Notes: generated by a model from the sequence alone, not told the origin. 64,000 nucleotides of DNA from Pelobates cultripes (GCA_933207985.1 OW240914.1:128606878-128670877), one strand, 5' to 3'; counted from the first letter of the stretch, positions 11,950 to 23,287 are shown. Made by a program: numbers and translations.

Positions 11950-12352
11950 CATGAATTGCGGGGTAAAGCTAAATAGGAAAGTTTAAAGGAACTTAACATG
12001 TATAGCTTGGAGGAAAGACGAGACAGGGGGGATATGATAAAATATATACATTTAAATATATAAAGGGAATCAACACAGTAAAGGAGGAGACCGTATTTAA
12101 AAGAAGAACAACTACTACAACAAAAGGACATAGTCTTAAATTAGAGGGGTAAAGGTTTAAAAATAATATCAGGAAGTATTACTTTACTGAGAGGGTAGTG
12201 GATGCATGGAATAGCCTTCCAGCTGAAGTGGTAGAGGTTAACACAGTGAAGGAGATTAAGTATGTGTGGTATAGGCATAAGGCTATCCTAGATATAAGAT
12301 AAGGCAGACTAGATGGGCTGAATGGTTCTTATCTGTTGTCACATTCTATGCT
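11950..12352 (+). mobile_element. CR1-like LINE, degraded 3' ORF tail
   Basis: Three-frame reading gives SLEERRDRGDMIKYI (about 12005-12049), then KGHSLKL and VVDAWNSLPAEVVE (about 12200-12240), then a 3' end with GACTAGATGGGCTGAATGG and TTCTATG. This series is the C-terminal extension of reverse-transcriptase proteins in CR1-like LINEs. Internal stops show that it is decayed. Confidence 0.65.
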
Positions 12353-12615
12353 TCCATCTGGGTTCTTGCTAAGGTTAGATCACAAATTTGCTTCTGCAGG
12401 TAAGAGAGTTGTGCTCTGCAGGTCAGTGAGTCACTGTAGTCTCCTCCATCATGATAAGTCTTGCTGTAAACCCCCTGACATCCTCTCACACTTGGGATAT
12501 CTATGTTAATACTCTGACAAACATCTGCCAGGAGGCTTGTGAGAATGGCTGCATTACTGAGCTAGAAGCCCCTAAACCGCCTGGTAGGATTTAGAGGGTT
12601 CCTGAAAGCCTAAAT

Positions 12616-12753
12616 CAGGGGTGCCCAAAAGATACATCCCCAGATGTTTTAAAACTACAGCTTCCATGATGTTTTGCATTTATAAAGGCATGCAAAGAAT
12701 CACAGGATTTGTAGTTTTACAACATCTGGAGATATACCTTTTGGGCATTCCTG
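12616..12753. mobile_element. hAT-type MITE, 138 bp
   Basis: Ends CAGGGGTGCCCAAAAG and CTTTTGGGCATTCCTG are inverted, and the interior is largely palindromic (AGATGTTTTAAAACTACAG against TGTAGTTTTACAACATCT). Flanking 8-bp duplications GCCTAAAT and GCCTACAT differ at one base. The 8-bp duplication and CAGGGGTG start mark it as hAT-type. A truncated relative starts at 14366. Confidence 0.85.
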
Positions 12754-14196
12754 GCCTACATTCTCTATCTTACATAAAAGCAGATCATCGGTGGCGTCCA
12801 AGAAGTCTCCCGAGTTTTGATGCCATGTCAGGCCTACTACTGCAATGCGGCCTTCGGAGCAAGTCGCCAATCAGCATAAAACCTGGGCTGATACGACTTT
12901 GGTTTCAGAGTCTTTCGCCACATAGCACATCTGGGCTACAAGGATGCCAAAGATTCCCCATGAAGAACTCTACTTTTTTCAGTTTTAGTCTGTTTAGATG
13001 GAGCCCCACAGGGATGCGACTACCTAGGTCGAGAGCTAGCCTTACATACATTTTTATATACAACTAAGTTTACTGCTTTAATTATGTGTGAACTGACTTT
13101 ATGTAACGTTTAGTAATTTTGAGTGCTTTTCTCTATGCCTGAGTGCTCTCAGGGAAATGTACCTGTTTTGCAATCACTACAAGGTTAAACCAGTTACATA
13201 AATGTATATGTGTGTGTGGGACGGGCTTTGTGTGCTCAGCAGATTTCCTTTGAGAAATTCACATTAACAGGAATTGGTTACTGATTAACCCCTGCAGTGC
13301 CAGAGCAACTGACTGGCAATGATGTGCTTTGCAAGGACACCTGTTGTGAGAGGGGGGTTGTCAGGATCACCCTGCTATTCCAATGCTTTTGTGCTATAAA
13401 AGCTGACAAATAGATACATAGATTTACACAAACAATTACACATTAAGTAACCTGCACACATAATGACAGGTAATGCAGATGTTTCTCTAAGTGAAGCGAT
13501 CTCTCCAGTGTTTTAAGTCTCGGTGCATCACTAATGTTAGCATTTATTCTGCTTTTCTACCAACTCTTTTTGACTGCTTGTCCTTCTTTTTGCATTTTTC
13601 TCTTTTTTTGTGTGATCTTGTACTGTAATGTGATCTCTCCTATCTATCATACTCTTTTCTCTCAATTCTATTTCCTCTTTTTGCCTTCCTGTCTTTTACC
13701 AAGTTTCCCTTCTTTTTCCCATTCCCTCCAATCTCTCTTTCCTACCTTCTACCCACCTCTACAACGTTTTACTTTTTTTTTCTATTTTCCCTCCCTTCCC
13801 CTCTCTCCTGCCCTTTAAGTTTCACCATACTATGAACCCTTATCAAGTTGAACTGTAAGCTAGTCATAGCCAACAGCAAACAGACACCATACACAGTACT
13901 GAAGAGCCTGATTCTACTGGATAGACAGACAAGCATTTCACAGGAAGGCACAGGGTTCACAGAGACGTACTCTGTAACACAGAGGCTTTGGAAGCCAGAA
14001 GCACAGACAAGTATATCACAGTGATATATGGTGGATACATAGTAGAGAGACATACATAAATTAAATAGAACAGAAATACAGATATATGGAAAGATACACT
14101 CATGCATATTTCTAAACTGACGCAAGAGCCACAGTATTGAACACAAACTGGGATCGCCATCTATATGACTTGTGGACAAACCAATATTTCGCCAGA
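12754..14196. other. Sequence upstream of candidate gck exon 1
   Basis: Holds a pyrimidine-rich stretch at about 13545-13820 (TTCTTTTT, CCTTCTTTTTCCC). A TATAAAA lies at 13395-13401, too far from the candidate start codon at 14197 to be called its promoter without transcript data. The 13840-14196 segment has no long frame and could contain 5' UTR. Open frames at 12621-13067 and 13769-14179 overlap repeats or lack any family signature. Confidence 0.35.
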
Positions 14197-14220
14197 ATGG
14201 AGCAGCTCATTTCTCAGGAG
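14197..14220 (+). CDS. gck: Candidate first coding exon of glucokinase
   Basis: ATG at 14197 in a good initiation context (AGAATGG) opens eight codons, MEQLISQE, and is followed directly by the donor GTAAGG at 14221. The exon ends in phase 0, as required to join exon 2, which starts in phase 0 with VEQMLLEF. In mammals the alternative first exons of this gene encode only about 14-16 residues that differ by tissue, so a short unrelated leader is expected. The frame stays open for at least 50 bases upstream of the ATG. An ATG at 14165 is in another frame and would not fit the phase. Alternative first exons outside the window or elsewhere in it are possible. No transcript evidence is available here. 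Confidence 0.45.
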
Positions 14221-14365
14221 GTAAGGTGCTATGTGAAGATGGGTTTGAAGGATCCAGATTACTGAGGAGTTAAGGGGCTTGAGACCAGAATCCCAGGTTC
14301 TTTATGACATTGACTATTACTTTGCTGCCTTACCTGATGCAGATTCTATCACATAACCTAAGCCA

Positions 14366-14437
14366 GGGGTGCCCAAAAGATCGATTCCCAGATGTAGAAC
14401 TACAATTCCCATGGTGCTTTGCATGCCATTAGAATGA
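14366..14437 (+). mobile_element. Truncated hAT-type MITE
   Basis: CAGGGGTGCCCAAAAGAT, CCCAGATGTAGAACTAC and ATGGTGCTTTGCATGCC match the left portion of the element at 12616-12753. The right terminus is absent. Confidence 0.65.
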
Positions 14438-14488
14438 CAAGTCACCACGGAACAAACATCTGGTTATCACCGTGTTATAACATTGTAA

Positions 14489-14643
14489 CAAATAAAAAAA
14501 ACTCACAGGCACTCCAAGTGTAAAGCCGCAGGCAGGTTTATTGCAACAAAGTGCACCGCAACGTTTCGACCACATGGTGCATTTTGTTGCAATAAACCTG
14601 CCTGCGGCATTACACTTGGAGTGCATGTGAGTTTTTTTATTTG
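14489..14643. mobile_element. Palindromic MITE with AACGTTTC module
   Basis: Arms CAAATAAAAAAACTCACAGG ... and ... GTGAGTTTTTTTATTTG pair over about 60 bp with few mismatches, including GGCAGGTTTATTGCAACAAA against TTTGTTGCAATAAACCTGCC-like sequence. The centre holds CAACGTTTCGACCACATGGT, one of the hairpin modules described in the findings. No coding content. Confidence 0.75.
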
Positions 14644-15780
14644 CCTTATCGTGTTGGGATTGCTGGTCCTGCTCCGGAGCACCCGTGGCCGCTGGAAATG
14701 AGTGCGGTTCCTGCCATTAACTTTGCTATAACATTGTAACAGGCATGTTCACACTGCATGCGTATCTCATGATATAGGTTTCTGGGGGGAAAGGTTTGCA
14801 CTACTATTGCATGTACAATATGCCTGATGTGATACTGACATGTATGATGCTCATATGATGCTGATGTGATACGGACATGTATGATGCTCATACATGTGAG
14901 TAGTGGCACAGTAATCTATCATTTTCAAAGCTCTCTCTTTATATACTTCACTTCTCTATTTTTTAGAGGGATTGTCTGAAAATCCTGGGCAGCTAGTGGG
15001 GATGAGATCTGTGCACAACACCATGTGAAAAATGTAGTTACAGTGCTAGGTGTGCCCTGGCACCCTCCCATTGTAAATAGTCAAACCGTTTTAAAATGGT
15101 TTGAATTCTTACCTGGGGTAACACCAGGCTCTGCTCCTCAATGCCTGCGTACTGTAGTGATTTATGGTGCTTGGAGTGTGCTTTTAATGCTCCCATTCAT
15201 TATGCAAACCCTATATATGTGTTAACACTGTGAGAAGAAATGTGATGCCAAAGGCAATGCTGTATATGCTTGCCACAATGTAACATTACAATAATGTTTA
15301 TACACGCAGCTTTGTGATAGATTGGCAGCACCACTACATGCATAAGTTTTATGATGTAACATTGTGAAAACTAGCCTTACCAATTCATCACGTGTATACT
15401 TGCACAATGAAATTGTGACAGGACTGGGCCTTGTCGTTCTGTCAAGATGAAACATTAAAAACAGAAGTGGTGGAGTTGGAAGTTGGTCTGGTTAGTTGAA
15501 GTGATTCCAGGACCTGTATGACTAATCAAAAGAGAGAGAGAGAATGATGGTTATTGACTGGAAAAGGTAAACTACGAGTGTAACAACTGTAGTACCAGAC
15601 GGAAACTCTCATTGCTGCAGGTTCAGTTTCTGAAAAAATTTACTTAGCCTTTCAACCATCTGATGTCAACCGAACGAGTATTATTAAAGGGGACCTGTCA
15701 CTTTTCTGAAATGTGCACTCTTGGATAAAACAATGAAAACAATCTATAACTTGTGCTAACCTTTTTTATGCTCTGTATAG

Positions 15781-17405
15781 GGGGGTGATGGTGTGAGGGA
15801 GGGGTGGTAATGGTGTGAGGGAGGGAAGGTGATGGTGTGAGGGAGGGGGGTGATGGTGTGAGGGATGGGGTGATGGTGAGGGATGGGGGGTGATGGTGTG
15901 AGGGATGGGTGATGGTGTGAGGGATGGGGGGTGATGGGTGAGAGGGAGGGAGGTGATGGTGTGAGGAGGGGGGTGATGGTGTGGAGGAGGGGGGGCAATT
16001 GTGGAGGGGTGATGCCAGAGGAGGGGAGGTGATGGGAAGCCCAAGGAGTCAGACAGATGGTGTGAGGGACATTGAGAGGAGGGGGTGATGGTGAGAGGGA
16101 GGGGGCAATAATGTGTGGGGAAGTGATGGTGAGCGAGGGGGGTGATAGGAGGAGAGGGGATGACAAGGAGGAGGGGCAGGATGGCAACAAGGCGGATCAA
16201 GGAGAGGAAGTGGGCTTGATGGTGTGGAGGGAGGGGTGGTAATAGTGTGAGGTAGGGGTGGTAATGGTGTAAGAGAGAGGGGTATTTGTGTGAAGGGGGG
16301 GGTGATGGTGTCAAGGAGCCGGGTAAAGGTGAGAGCGGGGTGATGGTGTGAAGGAGGGGGCTGATAACATTGAGGAGGTAAGATGGGTGAGGAGGGAGGC
16401 AATAATGTGTGGAGTAAGTGATGGTGAGGGAGGGGGGGGGTGATGGTGAGAAGGAGGGGGGGTGATGGTGAGAGGGGGTGATATTGAGAGTGGAGGGTGG
16501 CACGGTGAGAGGGAGGGGGGGGGTGGCCAATGTGTGGGAGGTGATGGTGAGAAGGAGGGGAAGACAGGCAGAGGGGGGCTGATGGTGAAGGAGGGCGGTG
16601 ATGCAGGAGGGAGGCGGCAACGGTGAGGAGGAAGGTGATGGTGTGAGGGAGGGGGGGTGGATGGTGAGAGGGGGGTGACATTGAGAGGGAGGGTGGCAAT
16701 AAATGTGTGGGGGGGATGGTGAGAAGGAGGGGATGGTGATAGGGAGGGGGCTGATGGTGAGAGGAGGGTGGTGATGGTGGAGGAGGGGGTGGCAATGGTG
16801 AGGAGAAGGTGATGGTGTGAGGGAGGGGGCATGGCCTATGGGGAGATGGGGGCACGCCAGTGAGGGAGGGGCGGGATGGTGTGAGGAGGGGGGGTGATGG
16901 TGAGAGGGAGGGGAGACATGGTGTCAAGGAGCCAGGTGATGCAGTGAGAGGGGGAGGGATGGTGAAGGAGGGGATATTGAGAGGAAATGGGGGTGATGGT
17001 GAGAGGGAGTGGGGCAATAATGTGTGGTAGTGGGGGGTGAAGGTGTAAGCGAGGGGAAGGCTGATGGTGAGAGGAGGGGTGGTACAGTGAGAGGGAGGGG
17101 TGGGGATGGTGTGGAGGGAGGGGGTGATGGTGTGGAGGGAGGGGGGTGATGGTGTCAAGGAGCTGGGTAAATGAGGGGGTGATGGTGAAGGATGTGGTGA
17201 TATTGAGAGGAGGGATGATGGTGTGAGGAAGGGGTGATGGGTGAGTGGAGGGGGTAATGGTGAGAGGGAGGGGTGGTAATGGTGTGAGGAGGGGTGGTAA
17301 TGGTGTGAGGGGGTGGTGGTGAGAGGTAGGGGGGTGATAGTGTGAAGGAGGGGGGTGATAGTGAGAGGGGGGTGATATTGAGAGGGAGGGGGGTAATAAT
17401 GTGTG
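15781..17405. repeat. G-rich purine minisatellite
   Basis: About 1.6 kb of degenerate units of roughly 20-24 bp, type GGTGATGGTGTGAGGGAGGG, with variants GGTGATATTGAGAGGG, GGCAATAATGTGTGG and GTGTCAAGGAGC. The + strand is almost pyrimidine-poor and has runs of G3-G9 every few bases, so it could form G-quadruplexes. The minus-strand open frames here (up to 369 codons, His/Pro/Ser-rich) exist because the unit lacks stop triplets and show no protein signature. Confidence 0.9.
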
Positions 17406-17869
17406 GTCCGGTGGTGATATCCGTTCTGCAGCTCTGCAATGTGCAGAGCTGCAGACCATATCTCGCTGACCGAGGACCCGACACAGCTGCCTAAACCACT
17501 AAATTAGACAGCCACCTGCGGACGTTTTAAAAATAACTTAGGGCGGCCTGGGGGGCAATTGCCTCCCTGCCCCCTGTCCCAGCCCGCCCCTGACCACGGC
17601 TGTCAATCAGACAACATGTTCGGTTACTCCCTGCTTTGGTTAGCTCAGTGAAGTAAAACTCAAGAGGCAGCAATTGCCCAAAGACTTTTCATTGAGCTAC
17701 AATGGTAAGTCTGTGATTGGACAGCCACAGAAAGTCTGGGCGGGGTTAGACGAGGACGGCTTGAAAAGAGAGCCGATAGCTGTTGCAAGCTGGTTTTAAA
17801 TATACCCCAATCAAAATATGCATAAATAAATTAATGTTTTTATTAAGGGTATATTTACTAAATAGTGAT

Positions 17870-18200
17870 TAAAAGAAAACTATAGAGATGCGTCTGTAAA
17901 ATAGTATAGTAAAACTGTTATTTTAGTAGGATGGTCTGAGGAGACCCTCTGATTGTTGTAGGGGTGACGTTTTGCAGTGTATTTGCTCTAGCCTCCCAAT
18001 GCTTTCTTATGGGAACACTGATGATCTCAGCCAAAGAGACGGAGCTACATGGAAGACACTGGAGACATGAAGGGCTGAGAGAACATAAATTGCCTTTTTT
18101 AACCCTGGCAGCACTGGCCTGGTCACCTAAATGGCGACTAGTGCACTATATAGAGTTAGGAATACATATTTGCATTCCTAAGGTTATAGTTTTACTTTAA
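17870..18200. mobile_element. T2-like MITE, eroded
   Basis: Inverted ends GAAAACTATAG (17876-) and TATAGTTTTAC, the right followed by TTTAA, with TTAGGAATACATATTTGCATTCC just inside the right end, the same layout as the right end at 3878-3924. Boundaries approximate. Confidence 0.45.
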
Positions 18201-18464
18201 TGGTGTCCTTTTTAATGTCATATATTTATATGTATATATTTTTTTTCTTTTTTGTTTACTGTTGTTTAATGGTTTGCGGTCATACAATGTCAAGTTGTGT
18301 CTTTTAATTGATTTCACATAAACATACACAGTTCTGTGTCTATTGTATTAATGCATTTATTGTATTTTATTTTTTCTGTTCTGCATGTCATTGTTTTCCT
18401 TTTTTTTATGCCCACTACTCCCACTACTATTTCCACCCATACCATAATGCTGGTTTTCTTGCAG

Positions 18465-18627
18465 GTGGAACAGATGCTGCTGGAGTTTCAGTTACAGGAA
18501 GAAGACTTACAAGTTCTGATGTGCAGAATGCAGACTGAGATGGAAAGGGGACTTCACCTGGAAACCAATGAGGAGGCTAGCGTTAAAATGTTACCTACCT
18601 ATGTGCGTTCCACTCCAGATGGTTCAG
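18465..18627 (+). CDS. gck: Glucokinase exon 2
   Basis: Acceptor TTGCAG precedes 18465 and donor GTGAGG begins at 18628. The exon is 163 bp, the length I recall for mammalian GCK exon 2, starts in phase 0 and ends one base into a codon. It encodes the N-terminal small-domain helix of the enzyme: [16 protein letters not shown], then METERGL-type sequence, [18 protein letters not shown]. The [19 protein letters not shown] stretch is nearly invariant in vertebrate glucokinases and separates them from hexokinases 1-3. Glucokinase phosphorylates glucose with ATP to glucose-6-phosphate in liver and pancreatic beta cells, with low affinity and cooperativity. Phase 1 at the 3' end requires an exon 3 of 3n+2 bases, which is not present in the visible sequence. 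Confidence 0.95.
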
Positions 18628-18804
18628 GTGAGGTTCAGGTAGTAGCATTCACATATCACCAAGAGAGAGATATATGAGAGGGAATTTATTGTATGTGGCG
18701 GTATAAATTCTAGTCATCTAGTCAATTCAAGTCATCTGTAAAATATAAAACTTTATAATGTCTTTAACTTTAAATTAGAACCATTTTTTTTTTTTAAATT
18801 ACAG

Positions 18805-18875
18805 CATCTGAAGAAGCCATACTTTTAGATTCAACTGAGGAGGAGTGATGATGTCATACATTAATCATAAATAAA
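18805..18875 (+). other. Possible alternative terminal exon after gck exon 2
   Basis: An acceptor-like TTTTTTTTTTAAATTACAG ends at 18804. If spliced to exon 2, the joined codon and the next 13 read ASEEAILLDSTEEE and stop at 18846-18848. A polyadenylation hexamer AATAAA follows at 18870-18875. All three elements fall within 75 bp, so this could be a short 3' exon giving a truncated transcript. It could also be chance, and nothing in known glucokinase genes supports it. Confidence 0.2.
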
Positions 18876-18973
18876 GTGGTCATGCCGTTAAAAATTATAT
18901 TTGCTTAACCACTTAACGACCAGTCTATGCCGTCACGCAGTGCAGGGCTGTAATGCCCAGTAATGGCATAGAC

Positions 18974-19109
18974 CAGGGGTAGGCAACCTTCAGGACTCCA
19001 GATGTTTTGGACTACATCCCCCATAATGCTCTGACACCCATAGTGCTGGCAAAGCATCATGGGAGGTGTAATCCAAAACATCTGGAGTGACGAAGGTTGC
19101 CTATGCCTG
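18974..19109. mobile_element. hAT-type MITE, 136 bp
   Basis: Inverted ends CAGGGGTAGGCAACCTTC and GAAGGTTGCCTATGCCTG, palindromic interior (CCAGATGTTTTGGACTACA against TGTAATCCAAAACATCTGG) and 8-bp target duplications GCATAGAC / GCATAGAT with one mismatch. Non-autonomous. Confidence 0.88.
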
Positions 19110-19479
19110 GCATAGATCGTTATGCAGTAAAAGTACCAACAGTGGTTAATTCCCTGCAAGATACCTGGGGATCCACTCTGTCAGCTGGGGCCACAAATAG
19201 TGGCCCTGGACTGACAGACAGACAATGAGCAGTGCTCAAAATGAGACCTGCTCATAGCCCTTTAAATTAATTTAAATGCGGTGGTATTTATTTTGCCTCC
19301 CCCAGCCTAGCACAGTGTCCCCTCTTATCAGACCCTGCTTGCCCATTGCCAGCTGCCCAGCACTGATCTCTGTGTGTTGCAGCTGCAGCATGAGAGTGAG
19401 ATCACCCTCTCATGCTGCAATCATACTGTACATACGGGCCCCCAGAACCAGTATTGACATCAGCAAAGGGAATCCCTTG

Positions 19480-19925
19480 AGATGTGGGATTAGATGGTGG
19501 GATTAGAGGATGGAATTAGGGCTGGGATTATAGGTAGGATTGTGAGTAGGATTATGGGTTGAAGTATAGGTAGGTAGGGTTGGATGGAAGTAGAATTATG
19601 GGTTAAATTAGGGGATGTGGGCTCCTCATGGAAATCCTTTTATTCAGCCTAAAACTGGATTTAACTGCTCTTTTTTTTCTGGAAAAGAATCTTGCTTACA
19701 ATCCTGGGTATCACCCTTCCGAATACTTGACACCTTTATGGAGCTCACTGGCTTTGAGTCGGTCTCCCTCCCCCCCACCTTTGGACCAGTGGGGGATATC
19801 CCTGCAACCTGCTATTAGTTTGAAGTACACTGAATATTGTTTTTTTCTTGCTCTCAATGCTGACCTATGTGAACATATTTATGATGTATGCTTTGCACTT
19901 GAAAAATAATAAACTAAATGTAAAA
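19480..19925 (+). repeat. Degenerate GGATTAGGG-type repeat and a retroposon-like 3' end
   Basis: 19480-19615 is a run of loosely repeated GGATTAGGG / GGATTATAGG / GGTAGG steps. 19620-19925 ends in AATAATAAACTAAATGTAAAAAAAA, like the tail of a retroposed sequence, and carries short open frames of no recognisable family. Class unknown. Confidence 0.35.
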
Positions 19926-20179
19926 AAAATTAGTGAGCGGTGAATGGATTAGTGTGGCGGACCGCCTGGTACCCCGCCTGGGTATCTCCGCCAAACACGC
20001 TTCCTAGTTATCATCGAGTACCATAAGCACTTCGCCGGGACACCATAAGCACTTTCAGCCCCTAGCCGCCGCAGCTTGGCTGGGGTCTTGCGGCCTCTTC
20101 CCACCCTGGACCCAGGCCCTGGATCCAGCTCTCAGTGTTTAGTGCTCTCCTCTAGAGAGTATTGGAGGTATAGAAAGTA

Positions 20180-21778
20180 CAGGTGATACTCAAAAAATTA
20201 GAATATCGCGCAAAAGTTCATTTATTTCAGTAGTGCAACGTAAAAGGGGAAACTAATATATGAGATAGATGCATTACATGCAAAGCAAGATAGTTCAAGC
20301 CGTGATTTGTCATAAGTGTGATGATTATGGCTTACATCTCATGAAAACCCCAAATCCACAATCTCAGTAAATTAGAATATTGTGAAAAGGTGCAATATTC
20401 TAATATTCTAGTGTCCCACTCTAATCAGCTAAGTAAGCCATAACACCTGCAAAGGGTTTCTGAGCCTTTAAATGGTCTCAGTCTGGTTCAGTAGGAATCA
20501 CAATCATGGGGAAGACTGCTGACCTGACAGTTGTGCAGAAAACCATCATTGACACCCTCCATAAGGAAGGAAAGCCTCAAAAGGTAATTGCGAAGGAAGT
20601 TGGATGTTCCCAAAGTGCTGTATCAAAGCACATTAATAGAAAGTTATGTGGAAGGGAAAAGTGTGGAAGAAAAAGGTGCATAAGCAGCAGGGATGAGCGC
20701 AGCCTGGAGAGGATTGTCAGGAAAAGGCCATTTAAAAGTGTTGGGGACTTTCAAAAGGAGTGGACTGAGGCTGGAGTCAGTGCATCAAGAGCCACCACAC
20801 ACAGACAGATCCTGGACGTGGGCTTCAGATGTCGTATTCCTCTTGTCAAGCCACTCCTAAACAACAAACAACGTGAGAAGCGTCTTATCTGGGCTAAAGA
20901 AAAACAGACCTGGTCTGTTGCTCAGTGGTCCAAAGTCCTCTTTTCTGATGAGAGCAACTTTTGCATCTCATTTGGAAACCAAGGACCCAGGGTCTGGAGG
21001 AAGAATGGAGAGGCACACACTGCAAGATGCTTGAAGTCCAGTGTGATGTTTCCACAGTCTGTGTTGATTTGGGGACCCATGTCATCTGCTGGTGTTGGTC
21101 CACTGTGCTTCATTAAGTCCAGGGTCAACGCAGCCGTCTACCAGGAGATTTTGGAGCACTTCATGCTTCCTTCCACAGACAAGCTTTATAGGGATGTTGA
21201 CTTCATTTTCCAGCAGAACTTGGCACCTGCCCACACTGCCAAAAGCACCAAAGCCTGGTTCAATGACCGTGGGATTACTGTGCTTGATTGGCCAGCAAAC
21301 TCGCCTGACCTGAACCCCATAGAGAATCTATGGGGCATTGCCAAGAGAAGATGAGAGACATGAGACCGAACAATGCAGAAGAGCTGTAGGCCGCTATTGA
21401 AACATCTTTGTCTTCCATAACACCTCAGCAGTGCGATAGGCTGATAGCTTCCATGCCACGCCGCATTGAGGCAGTAATTGCTGCAAAAGGGGCCCAAACA
21501 AAGTACTGAGTCCATATGCATGCTTATACTTTTCAGAGGTCCGATATTGTTCACTCCTTGTTTTATTGATTTCATGTAATATTCTAATTTACTGAGATTG
21601 TGGATTTGGGGTTTTCATAAGCTGTAAGCCATAATCATCGCACTTATGACAAATCACGGCTTGAACTATCTTGCTTTGCATGTAATGCGTCTATCTCATA
21701 TATTAGTTTCCCCTTTTACATTGCATTACTGAAATAAATCATTTTTGCACGATATTCTAATTTTTCGAGTATCACCTG
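20180..21778 (+). mobile_element. Tc1-like transposon with long inverted repeats
   Basis: 1,599 bp flanked by TA on both sides (20178-20179 and 21779-21780). Terminal inverted repeats of about 210 bp start CAGGTGATACTCAAAAAATT and end with the complement AAAAATTAGAATATCGTGC-type sequence, with a second AATTAGAATATT block at the inner end. A transposase pseudogene lies inside. The element is inserted in the LTR at 19953-22648 and so is younger than it. Confidence 0.92.
20506..21509 (+). pseudogene. Tc1-like transposase pseudogene
   Basis: Reads as a Tc1 transposase from MGKTADLTVVQKTIIDTLHK: N-terminal helix-turn-helix DNA-binding part (residues 1-110, with GCSQSAVSKHINRK), then the DDE catalytic domain. 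The first Asp is in LFSDESNF. The second position reads QQNLAPAHTA where the family has Asp, so the catalytic D is N. The Glu is in SPDLNPIENLW, 34 residues after the second position, the DD34E spacing. A one-base loss at about 21350 shifts the frame to an early stop after 282 residues. The remaining C-terminal part, ending ASMPRRIEAVIAAKG, lies in another frame with one more stop. Not functional. Confidence 0.9.
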
Positions 21779-22648
21779 TAAATAGAGCAGTATAGCTGTT
21801 CCCTCCACACATTATCCCAGACTTAATGCTGGGAGTAGACTCTTTTATTCATGGCCACGCATGGCCTTTTTTTTTTTTTAACAGAATCTATTACGCATGG
21901 CCTTTTATGCAAAAGCCCCTACATGGGGTTTCCAGTACAAACATACAGGGTCTTTTCTCCCAAGATCCTCTGTGCCTGAGAAATAATTGCCTAGGAAAAC
22001 CTATAATTAAATGATCTCTCAGGTACAGAAAAATCTACAATATTTTATAACCCAACAAAACACACATAAAACAACCATGTACCCCCTCAAGTCTTATATC
22101 CCCGGATAGCCTGGATTTGAGAGCACAAGATATCCAAAAAGCACTCAGATACCATGAATACAGCCGAAACGCCAGCGGGATAAAATGTGGACCAATCGCA
22201 CATGAGGCTCCTAAAAATACCGAACGTAGTTCATAGTCATAATGTGGAGCTCGTTCCCCTAATCCATACGAACGATTCCACCAAAAAGTGCTCTTCTAGG
22301 ATGCAAGGAACCAAACGCAGGCGGAATGGAAGTTCAGTGATGTTTGCGAGGTCAAGTGTCCGATTTTAGTTCCATGCACTCAATGACCAAACACTGCTGC
22401 CTGCGTTCATGTGAACAAAATGCATACGAACGGCAGCCACCCAGACGAACACTTAGAACACTGAGGTGAGAATCGTTACAAAGTGTCAATAGGGTTTAAC
22501 AAGCATCCCGAGTGGTCTTTAGTTTGTGGATTTGTTCGGTTCCCAAACAGTACAGGAAAAGCACACAAACATAGTCTTTTTACATGCTTTTTACAGGTCC
22601 CATAGTCTTTAGGCAAGAGGTTAGCCAGCAGGCTTCTCCAGGAACACA

Positions 22649-23183
22649 GTTATAGGTTGGATTAAGGGTTGGATTAGGAACAATATTAGGGGCAGGATTG
22701 GGGTACAGGTTATACATGCAGAGTATCATTGTGCTTGAGAACAGTAGCAGAACACATATATGTGGTGTTTCCAAAGTGGGACATGTGTGGTCTGTGAATT
22801 TTCCCAAAATATGTGCAGAAAAAAAAACAACCTACTTTGATTTAGGAATGTGATAAAATGGTTAAATGTATAGGGGTTTTGGATTCTGTGACTACAATTA
22901 AAGTTGTAATCTTAGCATGCAAAATTTTTGCAAAGTTTTAGCTGTAAAACCGTAATTCACTCCTCTCACTATTTGTTTTATAACTTCTAAAAATTTGTTG
23001 AAATCCTAGACATATTGGGCATTTTAACATTCAGAACTAATTAGTTATTCTATTTTGCATTAGTTTTTATTATTTGCACCTGGTTCATTGAAATTATTAA
23101 ATGTAAAACTGAGAAAATGTTTTTTACATTTTTTTCTCACTTTTAATATATTTTCTTCCTATTTAATATTGCATTATGTATAC
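22649..23183. other. Spacer, no gene seen
   Basis: 22649-22700 holds GGTTGGATTAAGGG-type steps like those at 19480-19615. The rest is AT-rich. No exon-like segment with glucokinase similarity. Confidence 0.45.
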
Positions 23184-23191
23184 ATGTAGGG

Positions 23192-23252
23192 CAAGCATGT
23201 CCAACTCAAAGTGTGGCACGGGCACATAAAAAAGGTTTGAGTTTATGTGGGC

Positions 23253-23287
<35 letters not shown>

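Larger units (their letters stand above)
14221..18464 (+). other. gck: gck intron 1 (if exon 1 is right)
   Basis: Bounded by the donor GTAAGG at 14221 and the acceptor TTTTCTTGCAG ending at 18464. Contents are repeats: MITEs at 14366 and 14489, the G-rich minisatellite at 15781-17405, and a T2-like element at about 17870-18200. No other coding exon is recognisable in it. Confidence 0.45.
19953..22648 (-). mobile_element. LTR (copy iii), split by a Tc1 element, outer end truncated
   Basis: Reverse-oriented copy of the LTR family: it starts TGTGGCGGACCGCCTGGTAC and continues with blocks shared with 5411-8105 (ACCATAAGCACT, CGCAGCTTGGCTGGGGTC), then, after the transposon at 20180-21778, the AATGTGGAGC and AAGAGGTTAGCCAGCAGGCT portion. 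The last 30-40 bp found in the other copies (CTCGCCACTG...TGTCACA) are missing at about 22648, and I found no clear target duplication. Confidence 0.7.

Noticed and set aside
12621..13067. 148-codon open frame as a gene
   Set aside because: Its first third lies in the hAT-type MITE at 12616-12753 and the rest has no recognisable family or splice signals.
13395..13401. TATAAAA as the gck promoter
   Set aside because: About 800 bp upstream of the candidate start codon with no supporting transcript or conserved elements visible.
15756..17484. Long minus-strand open frames (up to 369 codons) rich in Pro, Ser and His
   Set aside because: They follow a degenerate tandem repeat without stop triplets in several frames at once and show no domain or start context.
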